Translations under genes and position numbers: made by a program | The notes under the pieces: generated by a model | Databases searched by the model: none | What the model saw: only the letters and a program-made list of their open reading frames with translations | What the model was told of the DNA's origin: nothing | Shown here: positions 50,413 to 59,703 of the stretch, piece by piece | How the letters are laid out: each line of letters begins with the position of its first letter | Numbering within the stretch: the stretch's first letter is position 1 | Assembly (NCBI GenBank): GCA_934098565.1 | Contig: CAKOON010000002.1 | Location: forward strand, 1-64,000 | Length of the DNA stretch: 64,000 nt | Origin: an uncultured Bacilli bacterium | Lineage (GTDB): Bacteria > Bacillota_I > Bacilli_A > RF39 > UBA660 | Direction of reading: 5' to 3'

Positions 50413-52752
50413 ATGAGTCCATTATTAATATTAGCTAGTCACTCAATTTTAGATGCTAGTAAAGGAGTAGATTTTGGACAGTTTATACAAGCTATTTTAT
50501 CTGTCGTTTGCTTATTTATTGATAGCATTGTTTATTATATTGTTTCTATAGCTTTTAAACTTTTTTTAGCTATTTCTCAGTTTCAAATATTTAGTGACAC
50601 AGCATTTAATGATTTAATAAATAGAACATATGTTGTAATAGGTGTAATTTCGCTTTTCTTAGTAGCGTATGCTCTTATAAATGCAATAATAAGTCCGGAT
50701 AATGCTTCTAAAGGAGATAAATCTGCTTCTAAAATAGTAAAAAATATTATTGTTGCCATTGTTGGAATTGCCATAGTTCCAACTGTGTTTAATTGGTTTT
50801 ACGAATTCCAAAGTGCTGTATTATGTAACAATACAATTCCTAAATTGTTACTAAATAGTGTTGACAGTGACGGCAGTACCGTTGAAAATACGGCTACTCA
50901 ATTTGCAGCGTATTTGTTTGAGGCGTTTTTTTATCCAAATGCAACATCATCAGTTGACGGAGATGCTACTGATTTATCTACTGCATTAGAAGATGTAAAG
51001 CTAAATATTGAAGACCCTATTCCTGCAGCTGATCGTAATTATGATGTGACTGAATACACATTAAAGGTTGCTTATCAACATGCTGAAGAAGGAAAACCTT
51101 TTTTTAGAGTGTTCAGCCCATTCATACTCGGAAATTGGTTTGATAATAGCATAGTTGATAATACTGTTCAATATCTAGTTATATTATCAACAGTAGCAGG
51201 TGGATATTGTGCTTATGTATTAATTAGTTTATGTATTGATATGGGTCTTCGAGCTGTGAAGCTTGGATATTTAGAATTAATTGCCCCATTAGCTATAATG
51301 ACAAAAGTTGTTCCTGGTAAGGATAGTGTCTTTAAAACATGGGTTAAAAAAACTGTAAGCTGTGCTCTAGAAGTTTTCGTTAGATTATTTGTCGTCGTCT
51401 TTGTAATATATTTAATAAATACAATAAAGGATATTGAGCTTGTTTCTTTAGGCTCAAAAATATGTGGCTTAAAATTAGGGTGGTTCTTAGTCGGAATATT
51501 AAGAGCATTAATTTATTGTTCATTATTTACATTTATTAAAAAAGCTCCTAAATTCTTCAGTGAAGCTACTGGAATTAAAAGCGATGGATTTAAGATTGGC
51601 ATCGGCGATAAACTTGGAGAAATGGCATTTATTGGTGGTGCAGCTCAAAGGGCAGAAGGCTTAGTTACTGGCGCTGCTGGTGGATTGATTACAGGTATTG
51701 CCAATCGCAATAAGATTGGTATAGGCGCATCAGTTATGCAAGGTGCAACGCAAGGATTTAAGGGAAAAGGTAATCAGTATTCAAAACAACGTAAAGCTAC
51801 ATTTCAATCAATAGGGGGCTATGAAGATACGGAGCAAGGAATATTTGGGGGCCCATCAATGATTGGAAAATTTATTGATTCACACAAAAAAGATGTAAAA
51901 AAAGATTATACAGAACATGGCATGCAAGAACAGCAAAAATTCGAAAAATCTAAAATAATGCAGGATTTAAAATCATCACAGAATTTTGGAAGAGCCGCTC
52001 ATAACAAGAGAATAACAGATTTTCAAAATTCAGACATATATCTAGCTGCACAAAAATATGCTGAGAAAAAAGCCGAAGTCACTGGGATAAAAACTGCAGA
52101 TGCAATGAACACTGCTATTAGCGAATTTTTAGAAAATACTCGTGCAACAACCCAAGATAAAAATCTTCAAAGGAGTATTAATCAGTATCAAAAGGAGGTT
52201 GCTGCCCATAAAACATACTTAGCTGCTGAAAAATTTAATAATACAGAGCTAAGTATGAGTTCTAGTGAAATAGACAGGGATATACAGCAATCAACATATA
52301 AGAATAATCAATTCAAAGACGACATTGCTAAAGCACAAAAAGAAATTGAAGATATAACTAAATTTATAAGTGATCCTGCTGTCAATGACACAATAAGAAA
52401 TCAAGAAACAGCGCGTTTACATAAAATTCAAGAAGAAGTTAGAATTAAGCAAAATCGTGTGGATGGATTAGACAATCATATCAAGAGATTAACCGAATTG
52501 AAGGGGGTAGCCGAAGATTACGCAAATACAATTAATGATCTTGCATATAGCGTGGTAAAAGGTGAAGGAACTCTTGACACAACAAGTGGAGTTGACTATA
52601 AAAATACTCTTGATAATAAAAATGCTACCGACGTCGAAGCTTATCGTGAATTTAGTGCCGGCGTTAAAGCCGCTACCAAGGTTGCTTCTACTGAAGATAA
52701 ATTGCTTGAGGAGATTAAAAAACTTAATATCAAAAATAAGGATAATAAATAA
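50413..52752 (+). CDS. VirB6/TrbL-like channel protein with long soluble tail
   Basis: A 779-residue polytopic protein. Six or more membrane segments lie in the first 385 residues (about 28-58, 75-97, 113-135, 255-300 as two, 315-337, 352-378), with the Trp- and Gly-bearing loops typical of VirB6/TrbL. From about residue 390 on it is soluble, hydrophilic and helical, with Gly-rich GGAAQRAEGLVTGAAGGLITG followed by probable coiled coil (IRNQETARLHKIQEEVRIKQNRVDGLDNHIKRL). GGAAGGAGATG precedes the ATG. It should form the inner channel of the apparatus; the 390-residue tail is unusually long. Confidence 0.7.
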   Translation: MSPLLILASHSILDASKGVDFGQFIQAILSVVCLFIDSIVYYIVSIAFKLFLAISQFQIFSDTAFNDLINRTYVVIGVISLFLVAYALINAIISPDNASKGDKSASKIVKNIIVAIVGIAIVPTVFNWFYEFQSAVLCNNTIPKLLLNSVDSDGSTVENTATQFAAYLFEAFFYPNATSSVDGDATDLSTALEDVKLNIEDPIPAADRNYDVTEYTLKVAYQHAEEGKPFFRVFSPFILGNWFDNSIVDNTVQYLVILSTVAGGYCAYVLISLCIDMGLRAVKLGYLELIAPLAIMTKVVPGKDSVFKTWVKKTVSCALEVFVRLFVVVFVIYLINTIKDIELVSLGSKICGLKLGWFLVGILRALIYCSLFTFIKKAPKFFSEATGIKSDGFKIGIGDKLGEMAFIGGAAQRAEGLVTGAAGGLITGIANRNKIGIGASVMQGATQGFKGKGNQYSKQRKATFQSIGGYEDTEQGIFGGPSMIGKFIDSHKKDVKKDYTEHGMQEQQKFEKSKIMQDLKSSQNFGRAAHNKRITDFQNSDIYLAAQKYAEKKAEVTGIKTADAMNTAISEFLENTRATTQDKNLQRSINQYQKEVAAHKTYLAAEKFNNTELSMSSSEIDRDIQQSTYKNNQFKDDIAKAQKEIEDITKFISDPAVNDTIRNQETARLHKIQEEVRIKQNRVDGLDNHIKRLTELKGVAEDYANTINDLAYSVVKGEGTLDTTSGVDYKNTLDNKNATDVEAYREFSAGVKAATKVASTEDKLLEEIKKLNIKNKDNK

Positions 52753-52766
52753 GGAGGAACTAAACA

Positions 52767-53096
52767 TTGAACAATTATTTAATACCTGCTAACTCAAAGA
52801 AATCGCAATTAATATTTAATTTCTTTACAGTTACAGACTTAATTGTATTTAGTATAGGTGCACTATTTACAGTAATATTATTACTTGCGTTTGATACAAA
52901 TAATTTATATATTATTTTGTTAGAGTGTATGCCTTTATTAATTTCGGGGTTCTTGGTTATGCCAATAATACATTACCATAATGTGATGACTCTACTTGGT
53001 AATATATTTGCATTCTTCTTTAATCAAAGAATGTATAAATGGAAAGGTTGGTGTGTTAAAGATGCCTATGGTCGAGAAGACAAGTGGAACCAATAA
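52767..53096 (+). CDS. VirB3/PrgI-like membrane protein
   Basis: A 109-residue protein with two membrane helices (about 20-42 and 48-66) and a soluble tail, with the PrgI-type start NNYLIPANSKKSQLIFNFFTVTDLIVF and FFNQRMYKWKGW. PrgI/VirB3 proteins sit next to VirB4 in nearly all type IV systems, as here. Start is TTG at 52767 behind AAGGAGGAAC. It overlaps the next gene by 35 bases. Confidence 0.72.
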   Translation: MNNYLIPANSKKSQLIFNFFTVTDLIVFSIGALFTVILLLAFDTNNLYIILLECMPLLISGFLVMPIIHYHNVMTLLGNIFAFFFNQRMYKWKGWCVKDAYGREDKWNQ

Positions 53097-53625
53097 ATAT
53101 TGTGAAGATTGGTTACCAGTTAAAAATATTACAAATGGAATGATTCAATTAGAAAATGGTTATTTTGTTTGTGGTGTTAAAGTAGAACCTAAAAACATCT
53201 TTATACTAGAAGAAGGAGCTAGAAACAATGTTATCGTTCAGTTAAGAAATTTCTATAATACAATTGACTTTGAGTTCTGGATGACAATAGCAGATAGACC
53301 AGTTGATATTAATTTATATCTAGCTCAGTTACAAGTTCTATATAATAAAACTACTAACAATGTGACCAGAAAATTAATTATGCAAGATATTAATAAAGCA
53401 AATGCCTTTATGGGAGCAGAGTACAATGTGGTAGATACTGAATATTTCTTCTTATTCAAGGAAAAAAGAATGGATTTAATTCAAAAAAAGTTAAGAACAC
53501 TTATGAGTGGCTTGGCTAACTGTGGATTAAATTCAATGCAAGTATCAAATTCGGATTTAAGAATGTTATTAGATAATTTCTTAAATGGTGGCAAACAAAC
53601 TAATTTTGGGACGGTGATGTTTTAA
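53062..53625 (+). CDS. VirB4 N-terminal domain encoded separately
   Basis: A 187-residue soluble protein (PMVEKTSGTNKYCEDWLPVKNITNGMIQLENGYFVCGVKVEPKN...). The start pattern, with a beta hairpin reading W-x-P-x-KNI-x-x-G-x-I and GVKVEPKNIFIL, is that of the N-terminal domain of Gram-positive VirB4/TraE/ConE ATPases, which normally precedes the ATPase in one chain. Here the frame ends at 53625 and the ATPase starts in the same TAATG. The start at 53062 follows AAGGTTGGTG; a longer frame is excluded as it would overlap the VirB3-like gene more. It should act with the next protein. Confidence 0.65.
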   Translation: MPMVEKTSGTNKYCEDWLPVKNITNGMIQLENGYFVCGVKVEPKNIFILEEGARNNVIVQLRNFYNTIDFEFWMTIADRPVDINLYLAQLQVLYNKTTNNVTRKLIMQDINKANAFMGAEYNVVDTEYFFLFKEKRMDLIQKKLRTLMSGLANCGLNSMQVSNSDLRMLLDNFLNGGKQTNFGTVMF

Positions 53626-55412
53626 TGTTAAATATTAAAAGTGAATTAGCACCAAAAGGGATGAAATTCGATGTAACCGATTTCATGATTAGTGGTAAAT
53701 ATTGTACTATATTTACAATCGTCAGTTTTCCAAAGTATATTGCGCCAGGATATCTTTCTGACCTATCAAACATTGCCGGTGTCAAAGTCGTTGCTAAACA
53801 TATTCCGCTTGAATTTTCTACCATGCAAAAGATGATTAACAAGGAAATTTCCGATTTAAAGCAAAGATATCAAAATGAAAAAGATAGAACAATTCAAGAA
53901 AGAATAAGACAAGACTATGAATCATTAGAACAATTTGTTCAAATGCTAGCAGCGACACAATCGAGAGTATTTGATTTCCAATTGCATTTAATGGTTATGG
54001 GAGATTCTAAAGAAGATTTAGAAAACAAGAAGATGAATGTTCGAAGTTTCTTAGATGCTATGGGTATGCAAGGAATTCCATTAATGTTTGAACAAGAAAA
54101 AGTTCTTAAATCAATTTTACCTATTTTTCCAAAACAAGATATAGAAGATAGAATAGGAACCCCAATCCCAAGTCCAACAATAGCAGCCATGTATCCGTTT
54201 ATATTTGATAGCGTAAAAGATGTTGGTAACTCAACATTATTCGGAGTTGATTATTCTGGTGGTGTAGTTTTATTTAATCAATTCTTATATCAAGTAAAAA
54301 AAGAACATAATAGAAATAATGCTAACATGATTATCTTAGGTACTTCGGGTTCAGGTAAATCAACTGCTGCTAAATTATTACTTCGTAGTCATATTAGAAA
54401 TGGCTACAAAGTAGTTGCCATTGACCCGGAAGGTGAACTTGAAGATATGGCACGTTTCCTAGGTGGTAATTTTATCGACTTAGGAAAAGGTGGCCAATTT
54501 GGCATGATAAATCCCTTGGAAGTAGTAATGGATGCCGACGAGGAAGATATAGCTCAAGGCTTAGGTTATACCATTTTAACAAGAGCTATTCAGTCTCAAA
54601 AAGCCTTTATGAAATATTATTCACCAGATATTGAAGAAGATGTTCTTACAATGTTTAGTGAAGTACTACAAGATACATACAGAAGATTTAAAATTGATTT
54701 TAATACTGATTTCTCTAAGTTAACAAGTAATGATTATCCAACTTTTGATGATTTATATGCAACTATTCGTGGTCGATTATTATCAATGCCTGATAAAACT
54801 AGAGAAAGAGACGTTTTAGAAAGATTAGAACTTAAAATAAGACCATTTACCAATGAATTAAGATATTATTTTAATGGTCATACGACTTTAGATATAGATA
54901 GTGACTTTATAGTTTTCAATATTAGAGATTTAATGAATAGTGATGATAATATTAGAAATGCTGTATTCTTCAATATCTTAAAATATGCTTGGGGCTTATG
55001 TTTAGATAAGTCAGTAACTTCAGTTCTTTCCGTAGATGAAGCTCATGTTTTATTATCAACCAGAAATGAATTAGGAGCTGAATTCTTAGCCCAGATTCAA
55101 CGTCGTAGTCGTAAATATAATAGTGGTACCATTATAATTACTCAACAACCAACAGACTTTGCTGCTCCTAACTTAATCATGCATGGTAAAGCAATATTCG
55201 ATAATGCTTCTTACTATTTAGTAATGGGTTTAAAGAAACAAGCTGTTGATGACTTATCATTACTTATTGATTTAAATGAAGCAGAAAAGAATAATATTAA
55301 ATACTATAACCAAGGTCAAGGTTTATTTATATGCGGTGCAAGACGTATGCAAATATATGTAATTTGTACTAATGAAGAACTAGATTCATTTGGCTCTGGT
55401 GGTGGGTTGTAA
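53625..55412 (+). CDS. VirB4-type secretion ATPase (C-terminal part)
   Basis: A 595-residue AAA ATPase of the VirB4/TraC/ConE family, which powers assembly or transport in type IV systems. Residues about 1-190 continue the VirB4 middle domain (FDFQLHLMVMGDSKEDLENKKMNVRSFLDAMGMQ). Walker A is LGTSGSGKSTAAKLLL (near residue 240), IDPEGELEDM follows, Walker B SVLSVDEAHVLL (near 470), RRSRKYNSGTIIITQQPTDF is the Arg/sensor region. Motifs intact, so catalytically competent. With the preceding gene the total (about 780) equals a normal VirB4. Strong terminator follows. Confidence 0.88.
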   Translation: MLNIKSELAPKGMKFDVTDFMISGKYCTIFTIVSFPKYIAPGYLSDLSNIAGVKVVAKHIPLEFSTMQKMINKEISDLKQRYQNEKDRTIQERIRQDYESLEQFVQMLAATQSRVFDFQLHLMVMGDSKEDLENKKMNVRSFLDAMGMQGIPLMFEQEKVLKSILPIFPKQDIEDRIGTPIPSPTIAAMYPFIFDSVKDVGNSTLFGVDYSGGVVLFNQFLYQVKKEHNRNNANMIILGTSGSGKSTAAKLLLRSHIRNGYKVVAIDPEGELEDMARFLGGNFIDLGKGGQFGMINPLEVVMDADEEDIAQGLGYTILTRAIQSQKAFMKYYSPDIEEDVLTMFSEVLQDTYRRFKIDFNTDFSKLTSNDYPTFDDLYATIRGRLLSMPDKTRERDVLERLELKIRPFTNELRYYFNGHTTLDIDSDFIVFNIRDLMNSDDNIRNAVFFNILKYAWGLCLDKSVTSVLSVDEAHVLLSTRNELGAEFLAQIQRRSRKYNSGTIIITQQPTDFAAPNLIMHGKAIFDNASYYLVMGLKKQAVDDLSLLIDLNEAEKNNIKYYNQGQGLFICGARRMQIYVICTNEELDSFGSGGGL

Positions 55413-55414
55413 GA

Positions 55415-55437
55415 AGCAGTTTTTACTGCTTTTTTTC
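55415..55437 (+). terminator. Terminator after virB4-like gene
   Basis: AGCAGT (55415-55420) pairs with ACTGCT (55425-55430), loop TTTT, then TTTTTTT. Confidence 0.75.
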
Positions 55438-55480
55438 TATAATTATGTTAAAATAAAATGGAAATAAGGCGGTGAAGTAA

Positions 55481-58177
55481 ATGAACCAAAATGATGAAAA
55501 TAATTATGACAATCAAGAAGAATTAGCCAATAGTAAGCCTCAGGAAGAAAGTAAAAGTACGGGTCAAAAATTATCCGAAAGCGCCGTGAAAGGCGCAGCC
55601 ACAGTAGCTGGGGGCGTTATTGGCGGTAAAGTAGGAGCAACCATAGGTTCTAAAGCTGCAGATGTCTTTAACAATTCTAAATTAGGAAATAATGTTAATA
55701 ATAAAATAGGAAATTCAATGCCGCCAATGGCCGGATTGCCAAATTATAATAGTCGTCAAAGTACACCTACATCATCAAACCAAAATTCTTCGCGAAATCA
55801 ATCTTCAAATTCGAATTTACAGCAAGATAATGATAAGTCTAAGCAGCAAAGCAAAAATTTTAATTCTGAAACAAACAACAAAAATTTAACATCTCCATCA
55901 GAAAAAACGTATAATAATGATATTGCAGACAATTCAAGAAATAATAAAAATCCATCAAAAAATAAATATGCCAAAACAGCTAAAAAACATAGTAAACATG
56001 CTGATGGTTTAAATGACGATTTTTACAATAAAGAAATTGAAGTGGAAAAAAATCCTTCAAACAAAAAGGAATTATTTCCGAATAAAAACAAAAATTTGGA
56101 TTATGGCGAAGAATCACGAGAGAATGAAGAAGAAAAAAATCAGGGGTTATTTGGAAAAGTTTTGAAATTAACAGCAGGTTTAGCTTCTGGATTTTTAGGA
56201 ACGTTAGGAGCAGTTGGAGCCTTTATAATTACACACATTGTATTAATATCAATAATATTAATAATTGCTGCTATTGCAATTTTTATTTCTACGGTTATTG
56301 CCTTGATTACGTCTTTTTTTCAATATGGTAAAGAGGATGATGGTACAGTATGCTACGTAACTCCAAGTTGTAATAAAGTAGTAATTAAAAGCGAAGCTGG
56401 CGATAAAACGTATTCAATGGATGAATATATTGCTGGTGCCATTGTAAATTATTATGAACATGATGACTATGCTGTTGCTGACACTGATGTAGACCAAAAC
56501 TTATTAAAGGCCTTTAGTGTTGTAATTCATTCTGATATAGCAGCGTTCTCAGATTATGATTTTTCTAGCGAAACATGTACAGTTACTGATACGTCAAGAT
56601 TTAGTAATATATATGTTCCAACTACAGCGAATAATAGTTCAAATGCTTCAACTGATAGTTCTAGTGAAGAAGATTCTAGTACTTCATCTGATAACGGTGT
56701 GGATGGCATTTCTGGTGCTGCTGCTGGTCAAAATACTCAAAGTTCTGAAGAACAAACAACGGATGAAGAAACTAAGAAAAAGGATGATTATTATAATAAG
56801 GCCAAATCCGCAGCATCAAGCGTTATAAGTGAAGTAATTGATATTTATACTCAAAGAATAGACATTTTCTATGATGGCTATAAAAGCGTTTTAAATACGT
56901 CATCTGCTACTGGTAGTGATTACAAAAAAATAATCAGAGACTACATTGAAGGTAGTCCCGATTATGAAGAGGTAAAATCTGATAATGTAACAGACAATAC
57001 TTCATCAGAAAATGCTGATACTACTGATGACAATACTAAAGATGATAATGATGGAGAAGCTATTGGCATATATCCTGTATGTGATTACCAGAAGTCGACT
57101 GCTAATGGAGAAATAGGTACAATTTATACTAATGATATATGCTCAAATGTTCATATTAATAACGGTTCATACGCCGGTGATCACACCATTGATGAATTTA
57201 TAGCTGGAGTTGTTCATCATGAAATGGGAGCTTGGAATCAATATCCAGAATTAATGAAAGCCCAAGCAGTTGCAGCTAGAACGTATCTTGTAAATAGAGC
57301 GAGAGTAGAGAATGGAACTTGCTATATAGAAGTTGGAAATAATACATTAGGCTATTCACCAAACAGTATGGAAAATATTAAAAATGCGGTTTATGCAACA
57401 AGCGGTCAATACATTATGGTTAACGGCCAGATATCAAAATCAGCAGAATGGGATGCACTATGTGTAAGTGATGGCTATACTACCAATACTTCTAGCTCAA
57501 ATTACACAATCTGTCAGAAAAATCAGCAAATACCAAAGTCTTGGTTTTCAGAAGTAAAATTATACGGAACAATCGATTATTATAATAGTCATAGTCATGG
57601 ACGTGGTATGAGCCAATATGGTGCTTATTATTTAGCAAGTAAGCAAAACAAAACTTATAAAGAGATAATTAATTATTATTATGGCAGTGAAGTAGGAACA
57701 GCAGTTTCAGAATCAAAAGATGGTTTTGTGATGCCAATTAACACATTTAGCAAAATAACAGGTGAGACAACTGGTTATTGCGGTAGTGGTGACTATCACT
57801 CAGGAATTGACTTTGCAGCCGCAGTTGGAACCCCAATATTTGCTGCTCATGATGGTATAATTATAAAGACTTATGATAATTCCAGCAACTGTTATCCGAA
57901 TTGTGGCTCGACATCTGCCGTTGGTATTGGTTTTAGAATTGATAATCAAGACGGAACCATCAGTACTTACATGCATATGAGTCAAAGAATGAGCTTATCA
58001 AGAGGCACAACTGTTAAGGCTGGTCAATTACTTGGCTATGTCGGAAATACTGGTAGTTCAACCGGACCACACTTGCATTATGGTATGCTAAGTGCTTCTA
58101 ATGGTGCGGTACTAAACCCAAGAAACTATTTGCCTTTAGACGAGAAAGGGATTGGAAGATGCTACAATTACAAATAA
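55481..58177 (+). CDS. Membrane-anchored SpoIID-M23 peptidoglycan hydrolase
   Basis: An 898-residue wall enzyme. Residues 1-245: polar, Asn/Ser/Lys-rich, with a Gly-rich patch (KGAATVAGGVIGGKVGATIG). One membrane helix near 246-283. Outside: a first SpoIID-like segment (DEYIAGAIVNYYEHDDYAV, no catalytic Glu), a Ser/Thr/Asp-rich linker, a second SpoIID domain (DEFIAGVVHHEMGAW near 571-585, LMKAQAVAARTYLVNRA, SHSHGRGMSQYGAYYLA), then an M23 endopeptidase (YHSGIDFAA near 772, YMHMSQRM, GPHLHYGM near 863). Glycan and peptide cleavage together would open the wall for the apparatus, the VirB1/CwlT role. GGCGGTGAAG site before ATG. Confidence 0.88.
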   Translation: MNQNDENNYDNQEELANSKPQEESKSTGQKLSESAVKGAATVAGGVIGGKVGATIGSKAADVFNNSKLGNNVNNKIGNSMPPMAGLPNYNSRQSTPTSSNQNSSRNQSSNSNLQQDNDKSKQQSKNFNSETNNKNLTSPSEKTYNNDIADNSRNNKNPSKNKYAKTAKKHSKHADGLNDDFYNKEIEVEKNPSNKKELFPNKNKNLDYGEESRENEEEKNQGLFGKVLKLTAGLASGFLGTLGAVGAFIITHIVLISIILIIAAIAIFISTVIALITSFFQYGKEDDGTVCYVTPSCNKVVIKSEAGDKTYSMDEYIAGAIVNYYEHDDYAVADTDVDQNLLKAFSVVIHSDIAAFSDYDFSSETCTVTDTSRFSNIYVPTTANNSSNASTDSSSEEDSSTSSDNGVDGISGAAAGQNTQSSEEQTTDEETKKKDDYYNKAKSAASSVISEVIDIYTQRIDIFYDGYKSVLNTSSATGSDYKKIIRDYIEGSPDYEEVKSDNVTDNTSSENADTTDDNTKDDNDGEAIGIYPVCDYQKSTANGEIGTIYTNDICSNVHINNGSYAGDHTIDEFIAGVVHHEMGAWNQYPELMKAQAVAARTYLVNRARVENGTCYIEVGNNTLGYSPNSMENIKNAVYATSGQYIMVNGQISKSAEWDALCVSDGYTTNTSSSNYTICQKNQQIPKSWFSEVKLYGTIDYYNSHSHGRGMSQYGAYYLASKQNKTYKEIINYYYGSEVGTAVSESKDGFVMPINTFSKITGETTGYCGSGDYHSGIDFAAAVGTPIFAAHDGIIIKTYDNSSNCYPNCGSTSAVGIGFRIDNQDGTISTYMHMSQRMSLSRGTTVKAGQLLGYVGNTGSSTGPHLHYGMLSASNGAVLNPRNYLPLDEKGIGRCYNYK

Positions 58178-58887
58178 AAAGAATAGTATTATTATTAATA
58201 ATTGTGTTTTTAAGTGGTTGTGAAGCTACGTATACAATAACAATTAATAAAGATACTATTAACGAAAAAATAGAAGTACTAGATAAAGTTGATAGCAATA
58301 GAACTGTTACCGATATTATGAATAATTACAAAAAGAAGTATCCAGTTTATAATATCGAAGGGGATTTTGATGATCAAGAATTATATACATATTTGCCAAA
58401 TACAGAATATTTTAATCAAACATATAATATTGACAGTAATGGTTATCATCTATATTATGAATATACATATCCAATTGATAAATACTCATCTGCAAATACA
58501 GTTAATTATTCTTATGATTTTAAAGATATAATTTATAAAAACAATACACTACAGCTGTCTACATCATCTCCGAATAATCAACTAAAGTATCGGGATATAT
58601 TTACTAATTTGACAGTAAATATAATTACTGATTATATCGTTACTGACAATAACGCTGATTCTGTCATTGGAAATAGATATATTTGGTATTTTAATAAAAC
58701 CAATAATTATGAAAAAAGAATAAATTTCACGGTCGATTTATCAAAAACAAAAGATGAAGAGCAAAAAGAAGAAGAGGAAAAAACAAAAAAGAATAAACTT
58801 ACTATTCCAATAGTATTATTAGGTTTATTGGTATACATGATAATTATAGTAGTAATTATTACTAAGAAAAAGAAAAAAGAGGTTTAA
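58159..58887 (+). CDS. Lipoprotein with C-terminal membrane helix 1
   Basis: A 242-residue protein with lipobox VFLSGC (Cys near residue 21) after a basic, hydrophobic signal, a Tyr/Asn/Asp-rich outside domain (TYTITINKDTINEKIEVLDK, NNADSVIGNRYIWYFNKTNNYEKRINFTVDL), a charged linker and a C-terminal helix (IPIVLLGLLVYMIIIVVIITKKKKK). It is thus anchored at both ends. Its start overlaps the end of the hydrolase gene by 19 bases. A paralogue follows. Position between VirB1- and VirD4-like genes suggests a VirB7-like envelope part, which is inference. Confidence 0.7.
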   Translation: MLQLQIKRIVLLLIIVFLSGCEATYTITINKDTINEKIEVLDKVDSNRTVTDIMNNYKKKYPVYNIEGDFDDQELYTYLPNTEYFNQTYNIDSNGYHLYYEYTYPIDKYSSANTVNYSYDFKDIIYKNNTLQLSTSSPNNQLKYRDIFTNLTVNIITDYIVTDNNADSVIGNRYIWYFNKTNNYEKRINFTVDLSKTKDEEQKEEEEKTKKNKLTIPIVLLGLLVYMIIIVVIITKKKKKEV

Positions 58888-59652
58888 ATGCAAAAAAAAT
58901 TAAGATTATTATTTATTTTAGTTTCTTTAATATTTGTTTGTAATGGCTGCAGTGTTGTTTATAAAGCTACTATTACCGAAGAAAATATTGATGAAAGACT
59001 TACATTAACAGAAACCTCTTTGAAAGCCTATCAAAATGCTTTTAGCTATTCTACTGGAAGTATGGATAATTTTGAAAGAAATAGAACTTATCTTGATAAA
59101 TATAGTAGATATAAAGTAAATGAGTATATTGATAAGTTTTATATAAACAAAAATAATTTTGATAGAGATAATTACTTAAATGGTTGGTCAACTAAAAATG
59201 AATTATATGAATACAGCTTTGGTGGTGGAAAAAAAGAATTATCATTAAGAAATAATTTCTTTATAAATAATGTTATAAAAGATAGCATTATAGTTAATGA
59301 TAATAATATAATACTTCATATAGACAATATTCCTAATGGCTTATTAGATGAAATTGATGATGTAACTATAACTATATATACAGAATTAAATGTAACATCT
59401 AATAATGCTGATACAGTTGAAAATAATTCTTATACTTGGAAATTAGATAAAAATAATTATAAAACCAAAGACTTATCTATGTATATAGAAAGACCAAAAA
59501 ACGAACAAAATGCTGAAGATAATACTAAAAAAGAAAATAGTAAAACTAAAAAAGATAACACGGCTCTTCATATTGTCTTGGTTATTGGCATCTATCTGGC
59601 TATTATTATCTTTGTAGTAAATTTATTTAATAAAAAGAAAAAATTATTCTAG
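58888..59652 (+). CDS. Lipoprotein with C-terminal membrane helix 2
   Basis: A 254-residue paralogue of the preceding gene: lipobox VCNGC (Cys near 21), VYKATITEENIDERLTLTETS matching the TYTITINKDTINEKIEVLDK start of the first, NNADTVENNSYTWKLDKNN matching its NNADSVIGNRYIWYFNK, and a C-terminal helix (HIVLVIGIYLAIIIFVVNLFNKKKK). It starts on the base after the previous stop. AAAGAGG serves as ribosome binding site. Both lipoproteins probably form one envelope complex. Confidence 0.7.
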   Translation: MQKKLRLLFILVSLIFVCNGCSVVYKATITEENIDERLTLTETSLKAYQNAFSYSTGSMDNFERNRTYLDKYSRYKVNEYIDKFYINKNNFDRDNYLNGWSTKNELYEYSFGGGKKELSLRNNFFINNVIKDSIIVNDNNIILHIDNIPNGLLDEIDDVTITIYTELNVTSNNADTVENNSYTWKLDKNNYKTKDLSMYIERPKNEQNAEDNTKKENSKTKKDNTALHIVLVIGIYLAIIIFVVNLFNKKKKLF

Positions 59653-59703
59653 TTATATCCTAACTATTATAGTATAATATGAATAGAAATTGGGTGTTTA
59701 AAA

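Noticed and set aside
56556..56828. 90-codon frame inside the SpoIID-M23 gene
   Set aside because: A shifted reading of the Ser/Thr-rich linker; no start signal.
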